Notes: a model not told the origin generated them from the letters alone. A stretch of 64,000 nucleotides of DNA from Sphingomonas lacunae (GCF_012979535.1 NZ_CP053015.1:2480001-2544000), one strand, 5' to 3'. Counted from the stretch's first letter, positions 19,620 to 28,863 are shown. Program-made: numbers and translations.

Positions 19620-20054
19620 ATGCTTAGCGGTACAAAAGGTTCAGTGAAACTGGCGCGCAAATTGCGGAGCGAGATGACTGTTCCTGAAGTGAAACTTTGG
19701 CAAGAGCTCCGCAAACGCCCGGATGGTCTGAAGTTTCGCCGCCAGCACCCCGCCGGTCCCTATATCATCGACTTTTATTGCGCAGCGGCGCGACTGGCGA
19801 TCGAGATTGATGGCGCTGCCCATGACAATGCGGCGAGGATTCAATCCGATGAACGGCGCTCGGTCTTTCTTCGTGAACAGCATATCGCCACAATGCGTGT
19901 ACCCGCCGAGGCGGTCATGGAAAATTTCGACGGAGCGGTGTTGAGAATATTGAGTGTCTGTCGTGAACGTTCCGATCGGATAGCATCGGAGGGCCGCGCG
20001 CCCCTCCACCATCCTCTGGATGGTCCCCCTCCCCGTTCCGGGGAGGATCAATGA
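19620..20054 (+). CDS. DUF559 (Vsr-like) endonuclease-domain protein
   Basis: 144-aa protein of the DUF559 family, which has the fold of very-short-patch-repair endonucleases (PD-(D/E)XK type). The N-terminal helix TVPEVKLWQELRKRP is followed by LKFRRQHPAGPYIIDFYC and LAIEIDGAAHD, which give the acidic residues of the active site. The frame continues through the right flanking repeat, so the last about 20 residues (from GRAPLHHPLDG) are encoded by repeat sequence. The stop overlaps the ispE ATG (ATGA). An upstream GTG at 19602 lies within the repeat and is less likely. The molecular role is unknown. Confidence 0.8.
   Translation: MLSGTKGSVKLARKLRSEMTVPEVKLWQELRKRPDGLKFRRQHPAGPYIIDFYCAAARLAIEIDGAAHDNAARIQSDERRSVFLREQHIATMRVPAEAVMENFDGAVLRILSVCRERSDRIASEGRAPLHHPLDGPPPRSGEDQ
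19995..20047 (-). repeat. right inverted repeat of DUF559 unit
   Basis: Inverted partner of the repeat at 19568. It overlaps the 3' end of the nuclease gene, and its outer end GGGGAGGA lies four bases before the ispE ATG and is the evident ribosome-binding site of ispE. Confidence 0.8.
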
Positions 20055-20893
20055 TCGAAACCGGCTACGCCAAGATCAACCTCGCGCTGCATGTCCGCAA
20101 GCGGCGTGATGATGGCTATCATGAACTGGAAACGCTGTTCGCCTTTGTCGATGATGGCGACCGGCTCTCTGTCGAGCCCGCTGAGCGCGACAGCCTGACG
20201 ATAAGCGGGGAGTTCGCAGCGGGCCTGACCTCCGGTCCCGACAATCTCGTCCTGCAGGCGCTCGAAGCCATGCGCGCGATGGTCCGTCCCGGCCAGCCAA
20301 CCATTCCCCCGCTCGCCATCAATCTCGACAAACGCTTGCCGGTGGCGGCAGGCATCGGCGGCGGATCGGCAGACGCCGCCGCGATGATCCGCCTGCTTGA
20401 CCGTCATTTCGTCCACAATGGCGACATGAAGGAGCTGGTCCTCGCCACCTCTCGCCTTGGCGCCGACGTCGGTGCCTGTATTGTCAGCCAGACCCGGCTC
20501 GGCCGCGGCACTGGCAACGACCTGCATATGCCGGGTGAGGATGATGCGAAGGACCTGGCCGTCCTCCTCGTCAACCCGCGACTGCCGCTGGCGACCGGCC
20601 CGGTATTCAAGGCGTGGGACGGTGTAGACCGTGGGCCGCTGGGCGAGGGCGCCGTCCTCGCGGCGGCACGGGCAGGGCGCAACGATCTGGAGGGGCCAGC
20701 CACCACCCTTTGTCCGGAGATTGACGAGGTGCTCACGCTGCTCCGTGCACAACTCCCCATCATGGCACGCATGTCGGGCTCCGGTGCAACCTGCTTCGCG
20801 TTGTTCCACTCGCTCGGCACCATGCAATCCGCTGCCATTCGCATCGCCGACGATCACCCTGACTGGTGGGTGATGGGCGGTCAATTGCGATGA
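20051..20893 (+). CDS. ispE: 4-diphosphocytidyl-2-C-methyl-D-erythritol kinase IspE
   Basis: GHMP kinase of the non-mevalonate isoprenoid pathway, phosphorylating the 2-hydroxyl of CDP-methylerythritol. AKINLALHVRKRRDDGYHELETLFA at the N-terminus carries the substrate motif, PVAAGIGGGSADAAA (near residue 100) the ATP-binding glycine loop, and ARMSGSGATCFALF the third GHMP motif. Length 280 aa is standard. The ATG overlaps the end of the DUF559 gene, and its ribosome site is made by the repeat of that element. Translation of this essential enzyme therefore depends on the inserted unit. The next gene overlaps by ATGA. Confidence 0.96.
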   Translation: MIETGYAKINLALHVRKRRDDGYHELETLFAFVDDGDRLSVEPAERDSLTISGEFAAGLTSGPDNLVLQALEAMRAMVRPGQPTIPPLAINLDKRLPVAAGIGGGSADAAAMIRLLDRHFVHNGDMKELVLATSRLGADVGACIVSQTRLGRGTGNDLHMPGEDDAKDLAVLLVNPRLPLATGPVFKAWDGVDRGPLGEGAVLAAARAGRNDLEGPATTLCPEIDEVLTLLRAQLPIMARMSGSGATCFALFHSLGTMQSAAIRIADDHPDWWVMGGQLR

Positions 20894-21627
20894 GTGGCAT
20901 CCGTCAGCCTTGGAATTTGCTGGGCGAGCCGCGTTGTGGTGGAATTCTGCTGATCGGAGATCATGCCTCGAACCATGTCCCGGAGGACATCGATCTGGGC
21001 ATCGACCGGCATTTGCTGGATGAGCATATCGCCATCGATATCGGCGTGGCAGACGTTGCGCGGCACATGGTCAACAGCACGGCGGTCGATGCGGCCTGGC
21101 TTGCGGCCCAGTCCCGTCTCGTCGTTGACCTTAACCGCGACGAGCACGCGCCAGGCCTGATCCCCATCGCCAGTGACGGCCACGCCATTCCGGGCAATGC
21201 CCTCAGCCATGATCAGCATGTCGCGCGGCTTGACCGTTTCTACCGCCCCTATCATCGGGGGTTGGCTGATCTGCTCTCCCAAGCGCGTCCCGCGTTGATC
21301 CTTTCGCTGCACAGCTTCACCCCGGCACTGGCCACGTCGGATGAGGCCCGGCCCTGGCAGGTCGGCGTGCTTTACAATCAGGACGATCGCGCCGCCCGCA
21401 TCGCCATCCCGCTGCTCGAGGCCGAAGGGCTCTGCGTCGGTGACCAACTCCCTTATTCCGGTAAGCTCCTGAACTATACAATGAATGTCCATGCCGAGGG
21501 CAATGGCATTCCCTATCTGGGCATTGAAATGCGGCAGGACACCGCAACCGGATCTGGTGCCCAGGCCCTGTGGGCAGAACGATTGGGTCGAATCTGCAAC
21601 ACTGTGACGTTGAAGCTGGCAATCTAG
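20890..21627 (+). CDS. N-formylglutamate amidohydrolase-family protein
   Basis: Zinc-dependent hydrolase of 245 aa of the HutG/N-formylglutamate amidohydrolase family. Motifs are GILLIGDHASNHVP (metal site), WLAAQSRLVVDLNRD, LILSLHSFTP and PYLGIEMRQD. The family typically hydrolyses N-formyl-L-glutamate to formate and glutamate in histidine breakdown. No hut genes are here, so its substrate is uncertain. The start at ATG 20890 overlaps the ispE stop; a longer opening at 20866 would lie inside ispE. It lies 59 bases ahead of ilvD. Confidence 0.88.
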   Translation: MSGIRQPWNLLGEPRCGGILLIGDHASNHVPEDIDLGIDRHLLDEHIAIDIGVADVARHMVNSTAVDAAWLAAQSRLVVDLNRDEHAPGLIPIASDGHAIPGNALSHDQHVARLDRFYRPYHRGLADLLSQARPALILSLHSFTPALATSDEARPWQVGVLYNQDDRAARIAIPLLEAEGLCVGDQLPYSGKLLNYTMNVHAEGNGIPYLGIEMRQDTATGSGAQALWAERLGRICNTVTLKLAI

Positions 21628-21686
21628 CCGTGTAGGGCTTCGCAAAGCCGCACTCCGGCGCAATTTTCTGTCTCAGGAGCCCGACC

Positions 21687-23564
21687 ATGCCTGCCTATCG
21701 TTCGCGTACCACTACCCACGGCCGCAACATGGCCGGCGCGCGCGGGCTGTGGCGGGCCACCGGCATGAAGGACAGCGACTTTGGCAAGCCCATCATCGCC
21801 GTCGTCAACAGCTTTACCCAATTCGTGCCCGGCCACGTCCACCTCAAGGACCTGGGCCAGATGGTCGCGCGGGAGATTGAAGCCGCCGGTGGTGTGGCCA
21901 AGGAGTTCAATACCATCGCAGTCGATGATGGTATAGCGATGGGCCATGACGGCATGCTCTACAGCCTGCCGAGCCGTGACCTCATCGCCGACAGCGTCGA
22001 ATATATGGTCAACGCCCACTGCGCTGATGCCATGGTCTGCATCTCCAACTGCGACAAGATCACGCCGGGCATGCTGATGGCTGCCCTGCGCATCAACATC
22101 CCGGTCGTGTTCGTCTCTGGCGGACCGATGGAGGCCGGCAAGGTGATCCTCAAGGGCAAGGAACATGCGCTCGATCTTGTGGACGCCATGGTTGCCGCTG
22201 CCGACGACAGCTATACCGACGAGGAAGTTACAGAGATCGAGCGCTCGGCCTGCCCGACCTGCGGCTCCTGCTCGGGAATGTTCACCGCCAATTCGATGAA
22301 CTGCCTGACCGAGGCATTGGGTCTGTCGCTGCCGGGCAATGGCTCCACCCTCGCCACACATGCGGACCGCAAGGCGCTGTTCCTGCGCGCCGGGCACCTG
22401 ATCGTTGATCTCGCCAAACGCTATTATGAAGGCGACGACACCAGCGTCCTGCCCCGCAGCATTGCCAGCTTCAAGGCGTTCGAAAATGCCATGACCCTGG
22501 ACATCGCGATGGGTGGATCGACCAACACCGTGCTCCACCTGCTCGCTGCCGCATATGAGGCTGGCGTCGATTTCACCATGGCCGATATCGACCGCCTCTC
22601 CCGCCGTGTCCCCTGCCTCAGTAAAGTCGCCCCGGCCAAGTCAGATGTGCATATGGAGGATGTCCACCGCGCAGGCGGCATCTTCGCCATCCTTGGTGAA
22701 CTGGAGCGAGGCGGCCTGTTGCACACCGATGTTCCGACCGTGCATGCGCCCACCCTGGGGCACGCAATCAACGCCTGGGATATCGGTCGCACCAACGATC
22801 CTCAGGTTCAGCATTTCTTCCTCGCCGCGCCCGGGGGTGTCCCAACCCAAACCGCCTTCAGCCAGGACCGGCGATGGGACGCACTGGACCTTGACCGGGA
22901 AAAGGGCGTCATCCGATCGGTTGACCATGCCTTTTCAAAGGATGGCGGCATCGCCGTGCTCACCGGCAATATCGCGCTCGATGGCTGCATTGTCAAAACC
23001 GCAGGGGTCGATGAATCGATCCTGATTTTCTCCGGCCCTGCCAAGGTCTTTGAGAGTCAGGATGACGCTGTGACAGCGATCCTTACCGATCAGGTGCAGG
23101 CTGGCGACGTCGTTGTCATTCGCTACGAAGGTCCGAAAGGCGGGCCCGGCATGCAGGAAATGCTTTATCCGACCAGCTATCTCAAATCAAAGGGGTTGGG
23201 CGCGGCGTGCGCGCTGGTGACCGACGGCCGCTTTTCGGGCGGGACTTCAGGCCTGTCGATAGGCCATGTCTCCCCGGAAGCTGCGGAAGGTGGGGCCATC
23301 GCGCTGGTGCGGGATGGGGACCGGATTGACATCAACATTCCCGAACGCAGCATCAACCTGATGATTTCAGATGTGGAACTGGCCGAAAGGCGCGCAGCAA
23401 TGGACGCCAAGGGCGCCAATGCCTGGCAGCCCGCGACGCACCGTCCACGTTCGATTTCGGTGGCTTTGCGTGCTTATGCGGCCATGACGACGAGTGCCGC
23501 ACGTGGCGCTATTCGGGACATCTCGCAATTGGCCCCCTTGTCTCGCGGGTCAAAGCAGGCATAA
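21687..23564 (+). CDS. ilvD: dihydroxy-acid dehydratase IlvD
   Basis: Iron-sulfur dehydratase of branched-chain amino-acid synthesis, converting 2,3-dihydroxy-isovalerate and -methylvalerate to the 2-keto acids. [11 protein letters not shown] and [19 protein letters not shown] contain the cluster-ligating cysteines, and [16 protein letters not shown] is the C-terminal signature. Length 625 aa is that of the long IlvD type. ATG 21687 follows CAGGAG. It is probably the last biosynthetic gene of the ispE-amidohydrolase-ilvD run; the small lipoprotein gene follows after 10 bases. Confidence 0.97.
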   Translation: MPAYRSRTTTHGRNMAGARGLWRATGMKDSDFGKPIIAVVNSFTQFVPGHVHLKDLGQMVAREIEAAGGVAKEFNTIAVDDGIAMGHDGMLYSLPSRDLIADSVEYMVNAHCADAMVCISNCDKITPGMLMAALRINIPVVFVSGGPMEAGKVILKGKEHALDLVDAMVAAADDSYTDEEVTEIERSACPTCGSCSGMFTANSMNCLTEALGLSLPGNGSTLATHADRKALFLRAGHLIVDLAKRYYEGDDTSVLPRSIASFKAFENAMTLDIAMGGSTNTVLHLLAAAYEAGVDFTMADIDRLSRRVPCLSKVAPAKSDVHMEDVHRAGGIFAILGELERGGLLHTDVPTVHAPTLGHAINAWDIGRTNDPQVQHFFLAAPGGVPTQTAFSQDRRWDALDLDREKGVIRSVDHAFSKDGGIAVLTGNIALDGCIVKTAGVDESILIFSGPAKVFESQDDAVTAILTDQVQAGDVVVIRYEGPKGGPGMQEMLYPTSYLKSKGLGAACALVTDGRFSGGTSGLSIGHVSPEAAEGGAIALVRDGDRIDINIPERSINLMISDVELAERRAAMDAKGANAWQPATHRPRSISVALRAYAAMTTSAARGAIRDISQLAPLSRGSKQA

Positions 23565-23574
23565 GAACAGGCCT

Positions 23575-23976
23575 ATGGGGAAAAGGCGGTTACATTCGTT
23601 CAGGGCAGGATTCATTGGTGCGGGCTTGGCTCTTTCAGCTTGCTCGACCGAACCTGACAATCAGAAGCTCGCAGAGGTTGAGGCTCAGCATGTGCGGGAT
23701 GCCGCCGATGCCGGGCGCATATTTTGCGCGCTCAACGGTGAACAGCATTTCCAGTTGAACTGCACGCTTGACCGCATCGCCAGTGCCGATGGCCAGTTGC
23801 TTATGCTCGGCCGCGCTGATGCTGGCTATCGCCGGTTCCGGATCACCAGCGACGGGCGAGGGGTCGTAACGGCAGATGGCGCTGATGAGGCGCGAGTATC
23901 GTTGATGGACAATGGCTTGATCGAGGTTGCGGTCGCACAGGATCGCTATCGCCTCCCCGCAACTGTCCGGCGTTGA
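23575..23976 (+). CDS. small lipoprotein of unknown function
   Basis: 133-aa predicted lipoprotein. ATG 23575 opens MGKRRLHSFRAGFIGAGLA and the signal ends in ALSAC. The mature domain (about residues 30-130) looks like a compact beta-rich fold with two Cys (IFCALNG, LNCTLDR) and ends DRYRLPATVRR. I recognise no family. The frame is open further upstream inside ilvD, but no credible start is there. Position between ilvD and the NAD(P)HX repair gene does not suggest a role. Confidence 0.7.
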   Translation: MGKRRLHSFRAGFIGAGLALSACSTEPDNQKLAEVEAQHVRDAADAGRIFCALNGEQHFQLNCTLDRIASADGQLLMLGRADAGYRRFRITSDGRGVVTADGADEARVSLMDNGLIEVAVAQDRYRLPATVRR

Positions 23977-24026
23977 TCCCGGGCCACCGGCTTGCCCTTC
24001 GCGTCCGCCGGGCCTAGCAGGACGCG

Positions 24027-25388
24027 GTGAACCGGCCCCATCCCATATTGACCGCCGCCGCCATGCGCGAAGCCGAACAGGCTGCTGCCCTCGCTGGCAC
24101 GCCGCTTGACAGGTTGATGGATCGTGCCGGCCATGCGCTGGCCCGGCTCGCTTTCCGCATGGCCGCCGGTCGCCCGGTGCACATCCTTGCCGGACCCGGC
24201 AACAATGGTGGTGATGGTTATGTCGCCGCTCATTATCTGGCGGCAATGGGCGCCACGGTCACCGTCAGCGGGCACGCCGCGCCGGTCACCGATCTTGCAA
24301 GACAGGCGGCGGCACGCTGGGGCAGGGGAACCGACAGCCTCGATCGCGCGCCTGTCGCCACCGCTGTTCTTGTCGATTGCCTGTTCGGCACTGGTCTCAA
24401 CCGACCGCTTGATCAGTATCTGTCCGGTGCCCTGTCTCGTCATGCCGCCAGCGCAGCGCGTATTATCGCCGCTGATGTGCCGAGCGGCCTCGCCACCGAC
24501 AGCGGGGCAGACCTTGGCTGCCCGATCCATGCCGATGTCACGCTCGCATTTGGCGCTCTAAAGCCCGCGCACCTGCTGTTTCCGGGTGCGTCGCGCATGG
24601 GCAGGGTCATGCTTGATGATCTCGGCCTGACGATCACGAGCCACCAGACCACAGCCGTCATGCCCTTCCTTCCAGAGCCCGGTTTTGCCTCGCACAAATA
24701 TGCGCGCGGCCTCGTAGCGGTGGTCGCCGGAAAAATGGCGGGAGCCGCCGAACTCGCCGCACGGGCCGCCTTGCGCTCTGGCGCTGGCTATGTCCGGCTG
24801 ATCGGTTCCGCCCTGCCACCATCGCCTCCGCTGGCCATTGTCCGCCAGGGTTGGCGGGACGGCGCGGCTATCCTTGATGATCGGATCGGTGCCATCCTTG
24901 TCGGCTGTGGTCTGGGGCAGGGTGAGGATGCACATGCCCGCCTCGATGCGGCCCGCGCCACCGGCAAGCCGCTCGTCGTGGATGCCGATGCGCTGGGCCT
25001 GCTCGGCGAAACCCGCTTCGACCAACCGGCTATCCTGACTCCCCATGCCGGCGAATTTGCCCGGATGGGCGGGGCAGTGGTTCCGGACAAAATCAGCGCC
25101 ACAGTTCAGCTGGCGGACCGCTACAATGCCGTCCTTGTCCACAAGGGGCCGGATACTGTGATCGCCACGCCTGATGGCCGGGTGGCCATCGCCTCGCCGG
25201 GCAACAGCTGGTTGTCCACCGCCGGCACGGGTGATGTACTCGCTGGCATTGCAGCTGCCATGCTCGCTCGCGGCCTCCCCGCCTTTGAAGCGGCCCAGGC
25301 GGCGGTCATGTTGCAACAGCGCGCCGCTGAACGATCTGAAAAAGGATTTGTTGCTGATGATCTTGTCAAAGGATCGCTCTGGCCATGA
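24027..25388 (+). CDS. nnr: bifunctional NAD(P)H-hydrate epimerase / dehydratase
   Basis: Two-domain repair enzyme (453 aa) that restores damaged NADHX and NADPHX. The N-terminal epimerase (YjeF_N, about 1-210) contains ILAGPGNNGGDGYVAA and VDCLFGTGLNR. The C-terminal ADP/ATP-dependent dehydratase (carbohydrate-kinase-like, about 220-450) has LRSGAGYVRL, LTPHAGEFARM, VLVHKGPDTV and the catalytic STAGTGDVLAGI. Start GTG 24027 (MNRPHPILTAA) matches the family N-terminus. The stop overlaps the ATG of the RNA methyltransferase gene. Confidence 0.94.
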   Translation: MNRPHPILTAAAMREAEQAAALAGTPLDRLMDRAGHALARLAFRMAAGRPVHILAGPGNNGGDGYVAAHYLAAMGATVTVSGHAAPVTDLARQAAARWGRGTDSLDRAPVATAVLVDCLFGTGLNRPLDQYLSGALSRHAASAARIIAADVPSGLATDSGADLGCPIHADVTLAFGALKPAHLLFPGASRMGRVMLDDLGLTITSHQTTAVMPFLPEPGFASHKYARGLVAVVAGKMAGAAELAARAALRSGAGYVRLIGSALPPSPPLAIVRQGWRDGAAILDDRIGAILVGCGLGQGEDAHARLDAARATGKPLVVDADALGLLGETRFDQPAILTPHAGEFARMGGAVVPDKISATVQLADRYNAVLVHKGPDTVIATPDGRVAIASPGNSWLSTAGTGDVLAGIAAAMLARGLPAFEAAQAAVMLQQRAAERSEKGFVADDLVKGSLWP

Positions 25389-26587
25389 CGGTTGATCCCA
25401 GCCTGATCCTGCGCCTCGCGGGCCGCGGGGATGGCGTAACGGCTGATGGGCGTCACGTGCCGCTCGCCGCTCCGGGGGACAGTATAGGCGCTGATGGCAC
25501 CATCTTCGCCGGCCCCCACCATCAGACGCCTCCCTGTCGCCACTATCCCCGCTGCGGCGGGTGCCAATTACAGCATGTCGATGACGACAGCTATGCCAAG
25601 TTCCTGCGGGACCGCGTCGCTGCTGCTCTGACCGCTCAAAAGCTGCCTGTGCCCGACATTCTCGAACCGCATCTCTCTCCGCCAAACAGTCGCCGCCGAG
25701 CAACCTTGAAGGCCATGCGGCTCGGCGGGTCGGTTCTGGTCGGGTTCAACGAAGGGCGCAGCCACAAGCTTGTGGACGTCCGTCAATGTACGATTCTCCA
25801 CCCGGCGCTGTTTGCCCTGGTCGCTCCGCTCCGCAAACTGATGGGCCAGTTGCTTGGCCGCCGCAGCCTCGCAACCATTCAGCTGACATTGGCCGATCAA
25901 GGTGCCGATGTCCTGATCAGTGGCGTTGAGGCTGACGGGCTGGAAGCCCATGATGCCCTGCATGAGTTTGCAGCGACGAACAGGATAGCCCGCCTTACGC
26001 TTGACGAAGGCCATGGTCCGGAAGACCGCTGGGCACCGGAGCCTGTGACAATCACATTGGGGGGAGTGCCGGTGCCTTTGCCGCACGCCTCCTTTTTACA
26101 GGCAACAAAGGAGGGCGAGGACGCACTGGTGCAGTCTGTCCAGCAGATATTGGAGGGTGCCTCCGATGTGGCTGACCTGTTCGCAGGACTGGGGACATTT
26201 GCCCTCGCACTCGCACCGGGCAGTCATGTTCTGGCGGTAGAGGCTGCTCGCGACCCCATTCTCGCCTTGCGCCGCGCTGCCAATCTCAGGCAACTGCCAT
26301 TGATCTGTGACCACCGCGACCTCTATCGCAGACCGCTGACGGTCCAGGATCTCAAACCCTTTGCCGGGGTGGTCATAGACCCGCCCCGGGCCGGCGCGGA
26401 AGAACAGGCCAAGACCCTGGCTCAGTCAGATGTGTCTGTGATCGCTTATGTGAGCTGCAACCCGCAAAGCTTCGCCCGAGACATGCAGATACTCGGCTCT
26501 GGCGGTTATCATCTGCAATGGGTCAGGCCGGTTGGCCAGTTCCGCTGGTCCACCCATACGGAACTGGTTGCCCGGATCAGTCGGTGA
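25385..26587 (+). CDS. RNA (uracil-5-)-methyltransferase, RlmD/RumA family
   Basis: SAM-dependent enzyme placing a 5-methyl group on a uracil of rRNA or tRNA. The iron-sulfur motif is CRHYPRCGGCQ (three Cys in Cx5CxxC spacing) with a fourth Cys at VRQCTI. SAM motif DLFAGLGTFALAL, DPPRAG and the catalytic VSCNPQSFARD are intact; the Cys in SCNP attacks C6 of uracil. At 400 aa it is shorter than E. coli RlmD because the N-terminal TRAM domain is reduced, as often seen in alphaproteobacteria. It overlaps the nnr stop by ATGA. Whether it acts on 23S rRNA or tRNA is not decided by sequence. Confidence 0.93.
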   Translation: MTVDPSLILRLAGRGDGVTADGRHVPLAAPGDSIGADGTIFAGPHHQTPPCRHYPRCGGCQLQHVDDDSYAKFLRDRVAAALTAQKLPVPDILEPHLSPPNSRRRATLKAMRLGGSVLVGFNEGRSHKLVDVRQCTILHPALFALVAPLRKLMGQLLGRRSLATIQLTLADQGADVLISGVEADGLEAHDALHEFAATNRIARLTLDEGHGPEDRWAPEPVTITLGGVPVPLPHASFLQATKEGEDALVQSVQQILEGASDVADLFAGLGTFALALAPGSHVLAVEAARDPILALRRAANLRQLPLICDHRDLYRRPLTVQDLKPFAGVVIDPPRAGAEEQAKTLAQSDVSVIAYVSCNPQSFARDMQILGSGGYHLQWVRPVGQFRWSTHTELVARISR

Positions 26588-26588
26588 T

Positions 26589-27035
26589 TCAGCGGCCGAA
26601 CACGCTCATCGCAGCATGAATGATCAGCATCATGAGCGCGATGCTCGACAGGGCGAACAGGCCAAAGCGTACCGGCACCTTGTTGATCGTTGCCTGATAG
26701 ACCGAATGGACGATCCGCAAGCCGACATAGACCCAGGCAATAGTCGCGTTGAGATTGTCGCCCTCACCGATCATCGCCAGCGTCAGCGCCACCGCGTAGA
26801 ACACTGTCGGTGCCTCATGCAGATGGTTGTAATTATGCGCCTTCCACTGGATCTCGCGGGGCAACAGACCCTCCAGCATGGCGCCGGTCCATCCTTGATC
26901 GGCATTGGGCTCGCCTGATTTCGGCAGCTTGCCGATCGCCGGAATACGGGTTGCGTACATCCAAAGCCACATGATCATGGTCCAGCCCGCAAGGGCGACG
27001 ACGGGGCCAAGAATGGCAGGAATATGGTCAGTCAT
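26589..27035 (-). CDS. MAPEG-family membrane protein (second copy)
   Basis: 148-aa integral membrane protein with about four helices, of the MAPEG family (membrane-associated proteins in eicosanoid and glutathione metabolism). The signature WKAHNYNHLHEAPTVFYAVALTLA holds the Asn/His residues of the glutathione site, and AWVYVGLRIVHSVYQ the family helix. Bacterial members are often glutathione-dependent detoxification enzymes. It is a paralogue of the adjacent gene at 27049, 13 bases away on the same strand, and the two could form a mixed trimer. Confidence 0.87.
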   Translation of the reverse strand: MTDHIPAILGPVVALAGWTMIMWLWMYATRIPAIGKLPKSGEPNADQGWTGAMLEGLLPREIQWKAHNYNHLHEAPTVFYAVALTLAMIGEGDNLNATIAWVYVGLRIVHSVYQATINKVPVRFGLFALSSIALMMLIIHAAMSVFGR

Positions 27036-27048
27036 TTCTCTCTCTCCC

Positions 27049-27486
27049 TCAAGTCAGGGTCAGGACAACGGCGTTGATCGACAATCCGATCAGACAGGCC
27101 GTGGACAGGGCAAACAGGGTGAAACGCACCGGGATGGTATTGATGAGCGCCTGCCACAAGGAATGAAGAATACGCAGACCAACATAGGCCCAGGCAAGGG
27201 TGAGGTTGATCTGGCTTTCTCCACCGGCCACGGCAAGGATGATCACCGCGGGATAAAAGATTGTCGGCTGTTCGACGAGATGGCTGTAATTGTGGGATTT
27301 CCAGTTGGTTTGCGGAGGCAGAACCCCCTCAAGATCCTGCCCGCGACCGCCCGGCGCTGCACCCTTCAAACTGACGCCTGCTTGGGAAAAGGCGCTGAAA
27401 CGTGAAACGGCCGTCCACCCGACCATGATCAATGTCCACAGCACAAGAACTGCGGCAGGCGCCAACATGGCTTTGCTCATATCCAT
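27049..27486 (-). CDS. MAPEG-family membrane protein (first copy)
   Basis: 145-aa paralogue of the next gene, with matching motifs WKSHNYSHLVEQPTIFYPAVI and AWAYVGLRILHSLWQ, and four predicted helices. ATG 27486 follows GGGGGAAATTCC. The two copies lie head to tail, which suggests a tandem duplication followed by divergence. They are transcribed away from the polyamine genes, separated from them by a hairpin terminator at 27591. Confidence 0.87.
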   Translation of the reverse strand: MDMSKAMLAPAAVLVLWTLIMVGWTAVSRFSAFSQAGVSLKGAAPGGRGQDLEGVLPPQTNWKSHNYSHLVEQPTIFYPAVIILAVAGGESQINLTLAWAYVGLRILHSLWQALINTIPVRFTLFALSTACLIGLSINAVVLTLT

Positions 27487-27590
27487 GGAATTTCCCCCGA
27501 AATCTGGGCCCTCTCCCTGGAGCCCTGTGCCGAAGGCTACTCCTTTTCAATAGCATTGCAACCAGTTGGAACCAGCGTGGCACCACATGG

Positions 27591-27626
27591 AATAACCCGG
27601 ACCAGCATGGGCTGATCCGGGTTATT
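27591..27626 (-). terminator. strong hairpin after the ornithine/lysine decarboxylase gene
   Basis: Arms AATAACCCGGACCAGC and GCTGATCCGGGTTATT pair with a single mismatch around a four-base loop. On the minus strand it lies 35 bases past the decarboxylase stop. The T-tract is better on the plus strand (TTATTTTG), so it may work in both directions. Confidence 0.75.
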
Positions 27627-27660
27627 TTGTCCATCGTTGTCTGGCTGATCACCTATGGGA

Positions 27661-28863
27661 TCAGAACAGTTTGGTTATGGTCGCACTGCGCCGTTCTGTG
27701 TCGGCCAGCGCTCCGACATACAGGCTCTCCATCGGCTCATCCGAAACCACGGCGACATGCTCTGCGCCAAAGCCGTTGAACTTGGTCCGCATGGCGCAGC
27801 CATAGGCACCCAGCATCCCGATTTCGATGTAATCGCCAGCCTGAATATCATCAGGCAGCATGAACGGGCCGGTCATGTGATCGAGATCGTCACAGGTCGG
27901 ACCGTAAAAGCTGAACGCTTCCATCGTCACCGACACTTCGGCATTCGGCTCGCGCAACAGGGTCACCGGGAACCGCCAGCCGACATGCGCCGCATCGAAC
28001 AGAGCTCCATAGGCACCGTCGTTGATGTAGAGTTCGTCGCCACGGCGCTTTTCAACGCGGACGATCAGCGAGCTGTACTCGGCCGAAAGCGCCCGGCCAG
28101 GCTCGCACCACAGTTCAGCCGAATAGCTGATCGGCAGGCTTTCGAAGCCGCGGCTGATCACGTCGAAATAGGCCTTGAGCGGCGGCGGCTCCATGCCTGG
28201 ATACCAGCTCGGGAAGCCTCCGCCGACATCGACAATGTCGACCGTCACCGACGCAGCAACAATCGCTGCACGAACGCGCTCGAGCGCAACCGCATAGGCA
28301 TGCGGGCTCATCGCCTGGCTTCCGACATGGAAGCAGATGCCCAGCGCATCAGCAGCCTGACGCGCAGCCATCAGCAGTTCGGCCACATCCTCGGGCTCGG
28401 CGCCGAACTTGGCGGCGAGGCTCAGCTTGCTATGGTCGGACGAAACGCGAAGGCGAACCAGCAAGTTGAGGTCGGCCGCGCCTTCGGTGGCCCGGACGAT
28501 CTTTTCCAGCTCGTCCATCGTGTCGAGCGAGAAGGTGCGCACACCATGCGTCCAATAGGCTTCGGAAATCGCTTCCTCGGCCTTGACCGGATGCATGAAG
28601 CAGAGCGTCGCTTCGGGCAGGGTGCGGGCGACGAGGCGAACCTCAGCGATCGACGCGACGTCATAATGCGTCACGCCGCTATCCCAAAGGACGCGCAGCA
28701 GGTCAGGCGACGGATTCGCCTTTACCGCATACAGCGTTTTTCCCGGAAAGTGGTCTGCGAAGAAGCGGGCGGCGCGGCGCGCTGCGTGCGGACGCACCAG
28801 CGTGACCGGCTCCACCGGCTTGAGGTCGCGAACTAGACCCAGTGCGCTATGGTGATTGTGCAA
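27661..28863 (-). CDS. ornithine/lysine/diaminopimelate-type PLP decarboxylase (fold III)
   Basis: Alanine-racemase-fold PLP decarboxylase, about 400 aa, most like ornithine/lysine decarboxylases. Lys in LYAVKANPSPDLL binds PLP, GICFHVGSQ and VDVGGGFPSWYPG the phosphate, and EPGRAL and YGPTCDDLD carry the substrate residues, the Cys being the one at the dimer interface. It probably makes putrescine (or cadaverine) for the two downstream-acting enzymes encoded just upstream. The start is unclear: TTG 28863 (HNHHSALGLV) fits homologues as I remember them, and the open frame reaches TTG 28899. A G/C-tract leader precedes it. Confidence 0.85.
   Translation of the reverse strand: MHNHHSALGLVRDLKPVEPVTLVRPHAARRAARFFADHFPGKTLYAVKANPSPDLLRVLWDSGVTHYDVASIAEVRLVARTLPEATLCFMHPVKAEEAISEAYWTHGVRTFSLDTMDELEKIVRATEGAADLNLLVRLRVSSDHSKLSLAAKFGAEPEDVAELLMAARQAADALGICFHVGSQAMSPHAYAVALERVRAAIVAASVTVDIVDVGGGFPSWYPGMEPPPLKAYFDVISRGFESLPISYSAELWCEPGRALSAEYSSLIVRVEKRRGDELYINDGAYGALFDAAHVGWRFPVTLLREPNAEVSVTMEAFSFYGPTCDDLDHMTGPFMLPDDIQAGDYIEIGMLGAYGCAMRTKFNGFGAEHVAVVSDEPMESLYVGALADTERRSATITKLF

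Larger units (their letters stand above)
19568..20047. mobile_element. REP-like unit: nuclease gene within inverted double hairpins
   Basis: The left repeat (19568-19619) and right repeat (19995-20047) are near-perfect inverted copies of about 52 bases. Each contains hairpin 1 (CCTCCCCG with CGGGGAGG), a GGGGGA spacer, hairpin 2 and a GGTGGAGGGGCGCGCG end facing the gene. Hairpin 2 is CCACC-GCA-GGTGG on the left and CCATCC-AGA-GGATGG on the right, so the stems changed but stayed paired. A DUF559 nuclease gene fills the space between. The layout resembles RAYT genes flanked by REPs. Mobility is inferred. Confidence 0.55.

Noticed and set aside
27655-28836. A 393-codon open frame on the plus strand
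   Set aside because: Antisense to the PLP decarboxylase gene, which has every catalytic motif.
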